From Lactonifactor longoviformis DSM 17459 (lineage in GTDB: Bacteria > Bacillota > Clostridia > Lachnospirales > Lachnospiraceae): 64,000 bases of DNA. Shown in pieces: positions 8,130 to 16,031 of this stretch. Each line of letters starts with the position of its first letter. Position 1 is the stretch's first letter. The notes under the pieces were generated by a model. The model was not told the origin of the DNA, did not search any database, and saw only the letters and a program-made list of their open reading frames with translations. Both the position numbers and the translations under genes were made by a program. The DNA lies in NCBI RefSeq assembly GCF_900129135.1, contig NZ_FQVI01000013.1, forward strand, positions 55,111 through 119,110, read 5' to 3'.

Positions 8130-9308
8130 ATGGATTATGCAAAGGAATCATTAAAACTGCACTATAAATGGCAGGGAAAGATTGAAGTAACCCCGAGAGC
8201 TGAGGTGAACAGTAAGGAGGCACTGTCCCTGGCCTATACGCCAGGGGTAGCCCGGCCATGCCTGGAGATTCAGGAAGATTTGAACAAGAGCTTCGATCTC
8301 ACCCGCCGATGGAATACGGTTGCAGTTGTGACCGACGGAACTGCTGTACTTGGCCTGGGGGACATCGGGCCGGAGGCCGGCATGCCGGTGATGGAAGGTA
8401 AGTGTGTGCTTTTTAAGGCATTTGGAGAGGTGGATGCAATCCCTCTCTGCATCAGAAGTAAGGACGTAGATGAGATTGTTCATACGGTTGCCTTACTGGC
8501 CGGAAGTTTTGGGGGTATAAATCTGGAGGATATCAGCGCACCCAGGTGCTTTGAAATAGAGAAAAAATTAAAGGAATGCTGTGAGATCCCAATCTTCCAC
8601 GATGATCAGCACGGAACCGCCGTGGTTACGCTGGCGGGATTAATGAATGCCCTAAAACTGGTGGGAAAGAAGCTGGAGAATATTAAAGTCGTGACCAGCG
8701 GCGCGGGTGCGGCAGGCATTGCCATTATACGGCTGCTTATCAGTATGGGGGTCGGAAGAGTCATAATGACGGATCGCACAGGCGCGATTTATAAAGGCAG
8801 ATCTGGGTTGAATCCTATCAAACAGGAGATGGCGGAGATTACAAATCAGGATTGTGAAAAAGGTGCTTTAGCAGATGTAATCAAGGGCGCTGACGTGTTT
8901 ATCGGGGTGTCGGCACCGGGAACGGTGACGAAAGATATGGTACAAACTATGGCTGAGGATCCTATAATCTTTGCCTGTGCCAATCCGACCCCTGAGATCT
9001 TTCCGGATGAGGCAAAGGCCGCGGGAGCCGCAGTAGTGTCTACGGGGCGCTCCGATTTCCCCAACCAGGTGAATAATGTACTGGCATTTCCTGGTATTTT
9101 CAGAGGGGCATTGGATGCCAGGGCTTCCGATATCAATGATGAGATGAAGACAGCCGCCGCCTATGCAATTGCAGATCTGGTATCAGAGGAGGAACTGAGC
9201 GCGGACTATATATTGCCGGCAGCCTTTGACAGAAGAGTAAAGGACGCAGTGGCAGAGGCGGTTAAACAGGCAGCCATCAACAGCGGGGCCGCACGGGTGC
9301 GGCAGTAA
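8130..9308 (+). CDS. NAD(P)-dependent malic enzyme (malate to pyruvate plus CO2)
   Basis: At 392 residues this is the short bacterial malic enzyme. Visible landmarks are YTPGVARPCLEI with the catalytic Tyr near residue 37, GLGDIGPEAGMPVMEGKCVLFK with the catalytic Lys, IPIFHDDQHGTA carrying metal-binding Asp residues, the Rossmann motif SGAGAAGIA (about 191) and ACANPTPEI. It decarboxylates L-malate oxidatively in the cytoplasm. The start codon follows GGAGGAGCC. It is the last gene of the operon, followed by a clear terminator. Position after the LarA homologue suggests the racemase supplies its substrate. Confidence 0.93.
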   Translation: MDYAKESLKLHYKWQGKIEVTPRAEVNSKEALSLAYTPGVARPCLEIQEDLNKSFDLTRRWNTVAVVTDGTAVLGLGDIGPEAGMPVMEGKCVLFKAFGEVDAIPLCIRSKDVDEIVHTVALLAGSFGGINLEDISAPRCFEIEKKLKECCEIPIFHDDQHGTAVVTLAGLMNALKLVGKKLENIKVVTSGAGAAGIAIIRLLISMGVGRVIMTDRTGAIYKGRSGLNPIKQEMAEITNQDCEKGALADVIKGADVFIGVSAPGTVTKDMVQTMAEDPIIFACANPTPEIFPDEAKAAGAAVVSTGRSDFPNQVNNVLAFPGIFRGALDARASDINDEMKTAAAYAIADLVSEEELSADYILPAAFDRRVKDAVAEAVKQAAINSGAARVRQ

Positions 9309-9320
9309 TACTAAAATAAT

Positions 9321-9388
9321 AAGAACATTCCTGCAGGAGCCAAGAGGTTTTTATCCTTGAACTCCCAGAGGGAGTGTTCTTTTTTTTC
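9321..9388 (+). terminator. Rho-independent terminator after malic enzyme
   Basis: AAGAACATTCC (9321-9331) pairs with GGAGTGTTCTT (9371-9381), one G-U pair, and the stem runs directly into eight Ts (9380-9387). The interior is partly folded. It closes the operon that starts at 601. Confidence 0.85.
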
Positions 9389-9432
9389 AATAATCCGTTC
9401 CAACCAATTTTTCAAAAAATTACAGATGAGGA

Positions 9433-9460
9433 TTGAAAAGTCCGGCGATTGATGTAAAAT
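9433..9460 (+). promoter_or_regulatory. Probable promoter of the PAS-AAA-Fis regulator gene
   Basis: TTGAAA (9433-9438), a 16-bp spacer and TAAAAT (9455-9460), about 57 bp before the start codon at 9517. Confidence 0.5.
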
Positions 9461-9516
9461 AGATAGAAAATAATAATACCAAATGTCTGGAGTGGCAAAA
9501 AAGGAGGGAAGGTTAA

Positions 9517-10872
9517 ATGGATACTTATAAAAAAATCATGGCGGAAACAGAATTTTCCCATTTGGTATTTGAGAATATGATGGAGGAAATTTTTGTTTTC
9601 AATGAAAATGGCCGCTGCGTATATATTAACCCTGCAGCGGAACGGTCGGAAGGATTTTCACTGGATCAGGTCCGCGGAAAACGATTGCTGGAAATTTATG
9701 ATGTAGAAAAGGAGGACAGCCCCACCTATTTGGTTCTATCGACCCAAAAACCGGTGGAAGATATGGTTTGTGCATACCTTACTGGAGGAAGAGAAAAGAT
9801 AAAGACAAGCAGTGCCTTTCCGATTTTCAATGGAGAGAAGTTCGCAGGGGCGTTTTGTATTCAGAGGGATTTTTCTCAATTTACGGATATGATTGACAAG
9901 AACCTGGAGCTTCAGACGCAGTTGAATCAGCAAAAAAATCATGGAGGGAGCGGCGTGTATGAGCAGCACCTCATCGGAGAAAGTGAGAGCTTCCGTTACG
10001 CTTTGTCTCTGGCGGAGATGGCGGCGCAATCGGATTCCAATGTGCTCTTGGAAGGGGAGGATGGGTGCGGCAAGACAACCATTGCACATTATATTCATGA
10101 TCACAGCAGCAGAAGACATGCCCCGTTTCTTCTTGTAGACTGTGCGTCCGTTCCGGAGGAACTGCTGGAACATCTTCTGTTCGGAACAATGGGACAAAGT
10201 CACAGCGGATGGGAAAAAGAGGGAATATTGAGCCGATTAAATGGAGGTACCCTGTACCTTAAGAATATTACCCACCTGCCCGGCGCAGTTCAGATGCGGC
10301 TGGTGCGTGTATTAGATGAAAACAGAGACTTCCGGCTAATCTGCGACAGCAAGGTGTCCTCCACTGATATTGTACGGAAAAGCTTTCTCCATATGGACTT
10401 TTTCTACAACATTTCTGTGGTGCAGATTCGCATTCCCCCTTTAAGGGAGAGGGAAGATGATATTTTGCTGTTTATGGAATATTTTATGCACAAATATCAT
10501 CAGAGATTTGCTAAAAGGATTGCAGGTGTGAGTCAGGAAACGGTTTCCTGGTTCCGTATCTATTCCTGGCCGGGTAATATCCGCCAGTTTCGGACCTGCA
10601 TTGAAGCGGCAATGAATTATGCGGAGGACGGAAAACAAATAATGGCAGATGATCTTCCCGCGAACATCTTTTACGAGCGCAGGGACGAGCAGGCTGATAC
10701 AGATGGTACTGCTTTCTGCAAACGAAAGCTTTATTTTGAAGCCAGGGAAAAGGAAAGGGATGAGATTGTAAAAGCATTAAGCCATACCAACGGCAATATA
10801 TCCCAGGCATCCCGTTACTTGGGGATCAGCAGGCAGCTGCTGTATTATCGTATGAAGAAATATAAGCTTTGA
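9517..10872 (+). CDS. PAS-AAA-Fis (NtrC/RocR-like) activator with degenerate ATPase core
   Basis: The 451-residue protein has a PAS sensor (about 14-120), a central AAA domain (about 150-385) and a Fis-type HTH (about 405-450, ISQASRYLGISRQLLYYRMKKY). Key AAA elements are altered. Walker A is GEDGCGKT (180-187), the GAFTGA sigma-54 contact loop is replaced by GQSHSGW (about 226-232), and Walker B reads GGTLYLKNI (243-251) where GGTLFLDEI is usual, so the Asp-Glu pair is lost. PPLREREDD is kept. I infer it cannot drive sigma-54 open-complex formation and acts more like TyrR at sigma-70 promoters. It lies just upstream of a ProR-family gene whose promoter has repeats. AAAGGAGGG precedes the ATG. 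Confidence 0.85.
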   Translation: MDTYKKIMAETEFSHLVFENMMEEIFVFNENGRCVYINPAAERSEGFSLDQVRGKRLLEIYDVEKEDSPTYLVLSTQKPVEDMVCAYLTGGREKIKTSSAFPIFNGEKFAGAFCIQRDFSQFTDMIDKNLELQTQLNQQKNHGGSGVYEQHLIGESESFRYALSLAEMAAQSDSNVLLEGEDGCGKTTIAHYIHDHSSRRHAPFLLVDCASVPEELLEHLLFGTMGQSHSGWEKEGILSRLNGGTLYLKNITHLPGAVQMRLVRVLDENRDFRLICDSKVSSTDIVRKSFLHMDFFYNISVVQIRIPPLREREDDILLFMEYFMHKYHQRFAKRIAGVSQETVSWFRIYSWPGNIRQFRTCIEAAMNYAEDGKQIMADDLPANIFYERRDEQADTDGTAFCKRKLYFEAREKERDEIVKALSHTNGNISQASRYLGISRQLLYYRMKKYKL

Positions 10873-10877
10873 CAGAG

Positions 10878-10920
10878 GGTGTAAAAATGTGCCAGGAAAC
10901 TTTTACACCTGATTTTACAC
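10878..10920. promoter_or_regulatory. Inverted plus direct repeat, candidate activator site
   Basis: GGTGTAAAA (10878-10886) and TTTTACACC (10901-10909) form a perfect 9-bp inverted repeat with a 14-bp spacer, and a second TTTTACAC follows at 10913-10920. The half-site is similar to the TyrR box (TGTAAA...TTTACA). It ends 9 bp before the -35 box of the promoter at 10930, the position expected for a class I/II activator. The neighbouring PAS-AAA-Fis protein is the obvious candidate binder. Confidence 0.6.
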
Positions 10921-10929
10921 ATTTTTGCA

Positions 10930-10958
10930 TTGTTATTAAAAAATGTGCTGCGTATAAT
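10930..10958 (+). promoter_or_regulatory. Sigma-70-type promoter of the first ProR paralogue
   Basis: TTGTTA (10930-10935), a 17-bp spacer and a perfect TATAAT (10953-10958), 63 bp before the start codon at 11022. The weak -35 with a perfect -10 fits an activator-dependent promoter. Confidence 0.6.
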
Positions 10959-11021
10959 CTAAATATCAAGGTGCAGGCGTAAAAACCACAGCCAGTAATT
11001 ATAAAAAAGGAGGACACGATC

Positions 11022-12077
11022 ATGGGTTTTAAACGTATGTTTGATGCCGTGGAAGTTCACGAGGGTGAACCTATGCGGGTAATTATCAGTGGGGTACCTC
11101 ACATTCCGGGTAATACCCTTGCAGAACAGGAAGCGTATTTGCAGGAGCATGATAAACAGATCCTCGGCCTGATGCTGAAAGAGCCGCGCGCTATGCCCGC
11201 AAGTGTGGTCAGTATGCTGGTTCCTCCAAAACATCCGGATGCCCAGGCTGCTACTTTGTTTGCCTGCGGAGATGAGTGGACCCTGCATAGCGGTGCTACG
11301 GTTATGGCTACGGCTACAGCTCTACTGGAAACTGGACTGATTCCTATGCAGGAGCCTGTTACAGAATTTAACCTGGAAATCCCGGCGGGACTTGTTCCCA
11401 TTCGCGCAGAGTGTAAAAATGGAAAAGTTACAAGCTGTACTTTTACCAGTCTGCCAACTTTTGTAGGGGGCTTAGACCAGGAGGTACATGTGCCCGGTAT
11501 GGGCAGGGTTCTGATTGATGTGGCCTGGGGTGGTCAGGGATTTTTTGCAGTCATCGATGCTACGCAGTTTGAAGGATTGGTGCTGGACTCTGCACATGCA
11601 AAGGATATTCGCCGTATCTCTGCTGCCGTTACACAGGCGGCCCGGGAGCAGCTTCATCCTGTTCATCCGGATTACCCTGAGCTGGGTGTATGCGTCTCAA
11701 TTATGCATCAGCCCCCCATATCTCCAGGTACTGATATCCGTACAGCTAATGTTTATGGTGCGACAGGCGTTGATTTGAATAATCCCGATACCTGGTCTAC
11801 TGGCGGTCTGGATCGGGGCGTCTGCGGAACAGGTAGCTGTGCCCTTTTGGCAGTGCTTCATGCACGCGGTAAGCTGGATGTTGGACAGACGATTATCAAT
11901 GAGGGGCCATTAGGGATCCGCTTTTCGGAAAGAATTGTGGGAAAGACTAAGGTGGGGGATTACGATGCCGTTATTCCTGAGCTTACAGGACAGCTATGGA
12001 TTTATGGATATACAAAATGGGTCCTTGATGAGACCGATCCATTTCCCAATGGCTTTGAAATAGGTGATATTTGGTAG
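11022..12077 (+). CDS. Proline racemase superfamily protein, copy 1 (Ser at first catalytic position)
   Basis: The 351-residue protein has the two-lobed proline-racemase fold (DAP-epimerase-like). The second catalytic Cys is present in DRGVCGTGSC (C268). The first, normally in MCGH, is replaced: the motif reads HSGATVM, giving Ser90, and the following His is Ala. Racemases and 4-hydroxyproline epimerases use two Cys; family members with Thr or Ser at the first position include trans-3-hydroxy-L-proline dehydratases. Dehydration or one-sided proton chemistry is therefore more likely than racemisation. GGAGGACACGATC precedes the ATG. It is transcribed alone from a promoter next to the PAS-AAA-Fis regulator. 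Confidence 0.85.
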   Translation: MGFKRMFDAVEVHEGEPMRVIISGVPHIPGNTLAEQEAYLQEHDKQILGLMLKEPRAMPASVVSMLVPPKHPDAQAATLFACGDEWTLHSGATVMATATALLETGLIPMQEPVTEFNLEIPAGLVPIRAECKNGKVTSCTFTSLPTFVGGLDQEVHVPGMGRVLIDVAWGGQGFFAVIDATQFEGLVLDSAHAKDIRRISAAVTQAAREQLHPVHPDYPELGVCVSIMHQPPISPGTDIRTANVYGATGVDLNNPDTWSTGGLDRGVCGTGSCALLAVLHARGKLDVGQTIINEGPLGIRFSERIVGKTKVGDYDAVIPELTGQLWIYGYTKWVLDETDPFPNGFEIGDIW

Positions 12078-12113
12078 CCTGATCGGAGACGAAGAAAAAA
12101 ATTAATAGGATTT

Positions 12114-12162
12114 AAAAGCTGCCGCTTCACAATTTTCCAGTTGTTAGCGGCAGCAGCTTTTT
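12114..12162. terminator. Bidirectional terminator between convergent ProR copy 1 and IclR
   Basis: GCTGCCGCT (12118-12126) pairs with AGCGGCAGC (12146-12154). Ts at 12158-12162 follow on the plus strand, and the AAAA before the stem gives Ts on the minus strand. The last bases overlap the stop codon of the minus-strand IclR gene. Confidence 0.75.
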
Positions 12163-12955
12163 AAAAATATTCAGAGGTTCCCTCCATGACATACCCCAAA
12201 AGTCCGGAAAGCCTTTTTACAGCAGGGACTAATATTCCGGCAATCCTCTGTTCTTCCTCCTCAGTCAGACTGCTACCGCTGACACTGATAGCACCTAAGG
12301 GCAGGTTCGAGTGTCCCATTACCGGGGCTCCCACACAAAAAATATGGTATTCGTTCTCCTCCCGGTCCAAAGCATAGTGTCTGCGCCGGGTTTCGCTCAC
12401 ATCCTGAAGAAAGCTGTGTATATCTGTAATGGTGTGTTCTGTCAGAGCCTTAACGTCAAAGGTCTCCCATTTTTCTATAATCTGCGTATTGGTATAGGCA
12501 GAAAGCAGTGCCTTTCCCGCACTGGTACAGTAAAGGGGAGAGCGGCGTCCCACCGTGGTGTAGATAGAAAAGGAAGAGGTCTTCTGCCCGATGCTCTGCA
12601 GGCAGAGCAGCTGATTGTTGTCTTCTACCGAAAACTGGGCAATCCTCCCGGTTTCTCTGCTCAAATCCACCAGGGTGGAATTAATAAGAGAAATTTTATC
12701 AAGGTTCTGTATAGAACTGATCCCTACTTCATATGCTTTCAGCGTTAAAGTATAATTTCCTGTCTGGGGATTCTTATCCAGATATCCGTTTTGTACCAGT
12801 GTATAGGCCAGCCTTAGTAAGGAGGCCTTGCTTACTCTCAATTCTTTATGCAGATCGTTCAGGCTCATGCTGCCCTTACGGGAGATGGTCTCAAGGATCT
12901 GAAAAGCCCTGTCCACAGCCTGTATGGTTTCTAATTTATTTTCTGTTTGTGACAA
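12161..12955 (-). CDS. IclR-family transcriptional regulator
   Basis: The 264-residue protein has an N-terminal winged helix (about 10-70: AVDRAFQILETISRKGSMSLNDLHKELRVSKASLLRLAYTL) and a C-terminal GAF-like effector domain ending LPLGAISVSGSSLTEEEEQRI. IclR proteins bind small acids or aromatics and repress or activate nearby catabolic genes. The start is TTG, chosen because GGAGG (complement of 12963-12967) lies 7 nt upstream and no ATG fits. It is divergent from the MttB operon and convergent with ProR copy 1. Repeats of GTTTCA/TGAAAC in the divergent gap are its probable operators. Confidence 0.9.
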   Translation of the reverse strand: MSQTENKLETIQAVDRAFQILETISRKGSMSLNDLHKELRVSKASLLRLAYTLVQNGYLDKNPQTGNYTLTLKAYEVGISSIQNLDKISLINSTLVDLSRETGRIAQFSVEDNNQLLCLQSIGQKTSSFSIYTTVGRRSPLYCTSAGKALLSAYTNTQIIEKWETFDVKALTEHTITDIHSFLQDVSETRRRHYALDREENEYHIFCVGAPVMGHSNLPLGAISVSGSSLTEEEEQRIAGILVPAVKRLSGLLGYVMEGTSEYF

Positions 12956-12979
12956 TATGATTCCTCCGGTATTCAGCCG

Positions 12980-12995
12980 GTTTCAAATATGAAAC
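12980..12995. promoter_or_regulatory. Perfect inverted repeat in the IclR leader, candidate IclR operator
   Basis: GTTTCA (12980-12985), AATA, TGAAAC (12990-12995): 16 bp, the size of typical IclR-family sites. It lies 25 bp upstream of the iclR start, which suggests autoregulation. The same half-site recurs near the start of the divergent mttB-like gene. Confidence 0.55.
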
Positions 12996-13141
12996 AAGGC
13001 TATATTCTTTAATATCAGGAGCACTTCGCAATATATGCCCTACGAGTATTATATACCTAACAATTTAACACTAGCAAGAACAATATGCATAAAAAGCCTG
13101 GCAAAATGCACAAAAATAAAAAGAGAAATCCAGTAAATAAT

Positions 13142-13173
13142 TTGTCAAAAAGTATTTGCCCTGTTTATATAAT
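13142..13173 (+). promoter_or_regulatory. Promoter of the MttB-to-ProR operon
   Basis: TTGTCA (13142-13147) lies 18 bp from TATATA (13166-13171), or 20 bp from the overlapping perfect TATAAT (13168-13173). Either reading gives a start site about 65 bp before the gene at 13245. Confidence 0.5.
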
Positions 13174-13204
13174 GATGATAAAATTGAAATAAGAAATAAA
13201 AAAA

Positions 13205-13230
13205 TGAAACGTAAAATATAAAAGTGAAAC
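13205..13230. promoter_or_regulatory. Direct repeats of the IclR-type half-site
   Basis: TGAAACG occurs at 13205-13211 and TGAAACG at 13225-13231, 20 bp (two helical turns) apart, just downstream of the promoter and before the ribosome site. The half-site equals one arm of the palindrome at 12980-12995, so IclR could repress here by roadblock. Confidence 0.45.
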
Positions 13231-13244
13231 GCAAGGAGGTCAAT

Positions 13245-14681
13245 ATGGAATTAATGAGAAATGTAAAACTAAGTATGTTCACAGATGAAGACATGCAGCG
13301 CGTACATGACTATTCCCTGAAGCTTTTGTGGGAAAACGGTGTAAACATTGCAAACGATCGCGCCCTCACCCTGTTTAAGAAGCATGGGTTTAAGGTAGAG
13401 GGGAGCCAGATTTATATTACAGAAAAGCAGGTGGAAGAAGCTCTGTCAAGGATTCCCACCCACTTTGTTATCCATGGACGCAACAGCGAGAGAAACCTGG
13501 ATCTGGGAGGCGGAGATTATGGTGTGTGCACCCCCATCGGACCTGTAAATGTTAGAACTATGGATGAGGGGCTTCGTCAGGGAACTTTAAAGGACGCGGA
13601 GAATTTGGTTAAAATTTACCAGGCCAGCGATGTAATCAATATTAATACAAACAATGGAGTAGAAACCAATGATGTACCCACGGAGAACCGCCATCTGGAA
13701 ATTATGCGGATGGTTCTGAAGCATACAGATAAGCCTATTTATACACGCCTTTTTGATTATGAGCAGATGCATGAGGCTATGGACATGGTAGAAATTGCAG
13801 TGGGGGAAAAACTGGAAAAGGGCGGAAATATCTGGTTTGCACCGGGTTCTTGTCCCTCTCTGAGTCCTATGGCATACAGCCGGGAGGTGGCTGACTGTAT
13901 TATTGCATTAGCTGAGCGAGGTCAGGTAGTTACCCTTGGATCGGCAACCAGTACCGGCGTAACGGGTCCGATACAGATTTTCGGAACCATTGTAATGCAG
14001 AATGCAGAGCAGCTGGCAGGTATGGTTCTGACACAGCTTATAAATCCGGGAAATGCTATGGGCTATGGTGTGGCTGCCTGTCCGGGAAATATGCGGGGCG
14101 CCAAATACTGCTGCGGTTCCCCGGGACGCGTGGCCCTGCAGATTGGCTCCATTGAAATGGGCAAGAAGTTCTACAAGCTGCCCACCCGTACAGAGCCTTA
14201 TACCACAGAAAGCTCACTGAACGATGTACAGAGCGGTATGGAATCCTATGAAGGCAGCATGGCTAATATCCTGGCAGGGGCTGACTATCAGCTGGGTGAG
14301 ATTGGCACGCTGGATGCCCTCATGACGGTATCCTTTGAAAAGACTATACTGGATGAAGAGATCACCAGCCGTCTGCTCTACATCAAAAAGGGCATTGACG
14401 TATCGGAGGAAGCCTCTGCAGTGGAATCCATTATGAATGTGGGGAGCGGGGGAACCTTTCTCTTGGAGGACGATACTATTGAGCAGATGCATGATGCGTG
14501 GTACCCCCAATATACTGACTGGAACAGAGATATTGATAAGATCGGGGATGATGGATACAGATACATCATTAAAAAGGCCAATGAAGAATGGAAACGCCGC
14601 CTGGAAGAAGCACCGGAGACTATGCTGGATCCAGGCACGGAAGAAGCGCTTGATGACTATGTAAAAGCACATTCTAAATAA
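13245..14681 (+). CDS. MttB-superfamily methyltransferase, non-pyrrolysine type
   Basis: The 478-residue TIM-barrel protein is of the trimethylamine methyltransferase (MttB) family, with typical segments TDEDMQRVHDYSLKLLWENGV, a GPVNVRTMDEG loop and a C-terminal RRLEEAPE-type helix. There is no in-frame UAG, so it lacks pyrrolysine. Such MttB relatives demethylate quaternary amines (glycine betaine MtgB, proline betaine MtpB, carnitine MtcB), handing the methyl group to a corrinoid protein. No corrinoid partner or MtqA-like protein is encoded in the window. AAGGAGGT (13233-13240) selects ATG 13245 over an upstream GTG at 13224. It heads an operon containing a BCCT carrier and ProR homologues. 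Confidence 0.87.
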   Translation: MELMRNVKLSMFTDEDMQRVHDYSLKLLWENGVNIANDRALTLFKKHGFKVEGSQIYITEKQVEEALSRIPTHFVIHGRNSERNLDLGGGDYGVCTPIGPVNVRTMDEGLRQGTLKDAENLVKIYQASDVININTNNGVETNDVPTENRHLEIMRMVLKHTDKPIYTRLFDYEQMHEAMDMVEIAVGEKLEKGGNIWFAPGSCPSLSPMAYSREVADCIIALAERGQVVTLGSATSTGVTGPIQIFGTIVMQNAEQLAGMVLTQLINPGNAMGYGVAACPGNMRGAKYCCGSPGRVALQIGSIEMGKKFYKLPTRTEPYTTESSLNDVQSGMESYEGSMANILAGADYQLGEIGTLDALMTVSFEKTILDEEITSRLLYIKKGIDVSEEASAVESIMNVGSGGTFLLEDDTIEQMHDAWYPQYTDWNRDIDKIGDDGYRYIIKKANEEWKRRLEEAPETMLDPGTEEALDDYVKAHSK

Positions 14682-14707
14682 TCTATGGAAAGAAGAGAGG
14701 TTTCAGG

Positions 14708-14929
14708 ATGGAAGATGTAACAACAAAGACCAGGGCAAAGGCACAGGCGGATACAAGCTTGTGCAAGGGATGCCGGTTGTGTGTGGGTGCTTGTCCAAAG
14801 GACGCTATTATACCGCTGACTGAGATGAATAAAAAAGGATATGAGATTATCCGTATTGAGGAAGATAAATGTATTGGATGCGGACAGTGCTATACCATTT
14901 GCCCGGACTATGTATTTTCTATTGAATAA
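14708..14929 (+). CDS. 2[4Fe-4S] ferredoxin subunit (delta) of 2-oxoacid:ferredoxin oxidoreductase 1
   Basis: This 73-residue protein has two four-Cys clusters, CKGCRLCVGACP and CIGCGQCYTICP, which ligate two [4Fe-4S] centres. It is the electron-transfer subunit of the four-subunit oxoacid oxidoreductase whose alpha, beta and gamma genes follow within 15 bp. The start follows GAGAGGTTTCAGG. It would pass electrons to a soluble ferredoxin. Confidence 0.9.
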   Translation: MEDVTTKTRAKAQADTSLCKGCRLCVGACPKDAIIPLTEMNKKGYEIIRIEEDKCIGCGQCYTICPDYVFSIE

Positions 14930-14944
14930 AGGAGACAGGTAACC

Positions 14945-16030
14945 ATGAGTAAAAATTTTAAATTGATGAAGGGGAATGAAGCTATTGCTGAATCTGCTCT
15001 CCGTGCGGGATGCCGTTTCTACGCCGGATATCCCATTACCCCCCAGAGTGAGATTCTGGAGTATATGTCGGCACACATGGCAGAGTACGGCGGTACATTC
15101 ATTCAGGGAGAAAGTGAAATAGCAAGTATGAGTATGCTCTGGGGAGCCGCTGCCTGCGGCACCAGAGTTATGACCAGTTCCTCGGGACCGGGATATGATT
15201 TAAAGCAGGAGGGAATCTCCTATCTGTCTTCCTATAATCTGCCTGCAGTGCTCATTGATGTTATGAGATACGGGGTAGGGGATGGAGAGATTACAGAGGG
15301 ACAGGATTCCTACTGGATAGCAACAAGAGGAGGAGGCCACGGAGATTCCAGACAGATTGTCCTTACCCCCGCTTCTGTACAGGAATGTGCAGAGCTTACA
15401 TACCAGGCCTTTGACATAGCAGAAAAGTACCGCACCGTTGTTATTGTACTCAGTGACGGCGGGATCAGCCAGATGATCGAGAAAGTAGTTCTTCCCGAAG
15501 CTAAGGAGCATGACGGAAGCAAGTTTGATTGGGCAATCAAGGGCTATAAAAACCCTGAGGAACCTAAGGTTAAAGTCACAAACCTGGACAGATCTATGGA
15601 CTATGGCGAATATGACAGTATGATGCGCAAAAAATTTGTCGCAATGCACGAGAATGAACAGCGCTGGGAGGAATTTATGACTGAGGGAGCGGAGCTGATA
15701 CTGGTTGCCTATGGGATCTCCTCCCGTGTCTGCAAATCAGCAGTGCGCCGTGCACGGGAAGCGGGAATCCGTCTTGGGCTTATACGGCCCATTACAGTGT
15801 GGCCTTATCCGGAAAAAGCTTTTGCCTCTCTTCCGGCAGACCTGAAAGGGCTGGTGAGCGTGGAAATGAGCCTTTCTTCCCAGATGGGCCAGGATATTCG
15901 TCTCGCCACGAAATACAGCGTGCCTCTCTACGGGTATCTTACAACGAAATACGTCCCGACAGCACAGGGGATTGTAGACTACTGTAAGAGCATACTCGCG
16001 GGAAATGAAAAGGAACTGGAGGTATATTAG
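14945..16030 (+). CDS. 2-oxoacid:ferredoxin oxidoreductase 1, alpha subunit
   Basis: The 361-residue protein carries the KorA/VorB alpha signature: MKGNEAIAESALRAGCRFYAGYPITPQSEILEYM at the N-terminus, QGESEIASMSMLWGAAACGTRVMTSSSGPG, and a C-terminal transketolase-like domain II with LIRPITVWPYPEKAF. With its partners it converts a 2-oxoacid plus CoA to acyl-CoA, CO2 and reduced ferredoxin. GGAGAC lies upstream of the ATG. Substrate class (2-oxoglutarate, branched-chain or aromatic) cannot be settled by eye. The neighbouring ADP-forming acyl-CoA synthetase would recover ATP from the product. Confidence 0.9.
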   Translation: MSKNFKLMKGNEAIAESALRAGCRFYAGYPITPQSEILEYMSAHMAEYGGTFIQGESEIASMSMLWGAAACGTRVMTSSSGPGYDLKQEGISYLSSYNLPAVLIDVMRYGVGDGEITEGQDSYWIATRGGGHGDSRQIVLTPASVQECAELTYQAFDIAEKYRTVVIVLSDGGISQMIEKVVLPEAKEHDGSKFDWAIKGYKNPEEPKVKVTNLDRSMDYGEYDSMMRKKFVAMHENEQRWEEFMTEGAELILVAYGISSRVCKSAVRRAREAGIRLGLIRPITVWPYPEKAFASLPADLKGLVSVEMSLSSQMGQDIRLATKYSVPLYGYLTTKYVPTAQGIVDYCKSILAGNEKELEVY

Positions 16031-16031
16031 T

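Noticed and set aside
9309..11021. Sigma-54 promoter (GG-N10-GC) for the PAS-AAA-Fis regulator or its target
   Set aside because: I found no convincing GG/GC pair with the right spacing; both genes have acceptable sigma-70 elements.
13245..14681. Pyrrolysine (in-frame UAG) in the MttB homologue
   Set aside because: No in-frame UAG is present; the protein is read through in ordinary code and belongs to the non-pyrrolysine branch.
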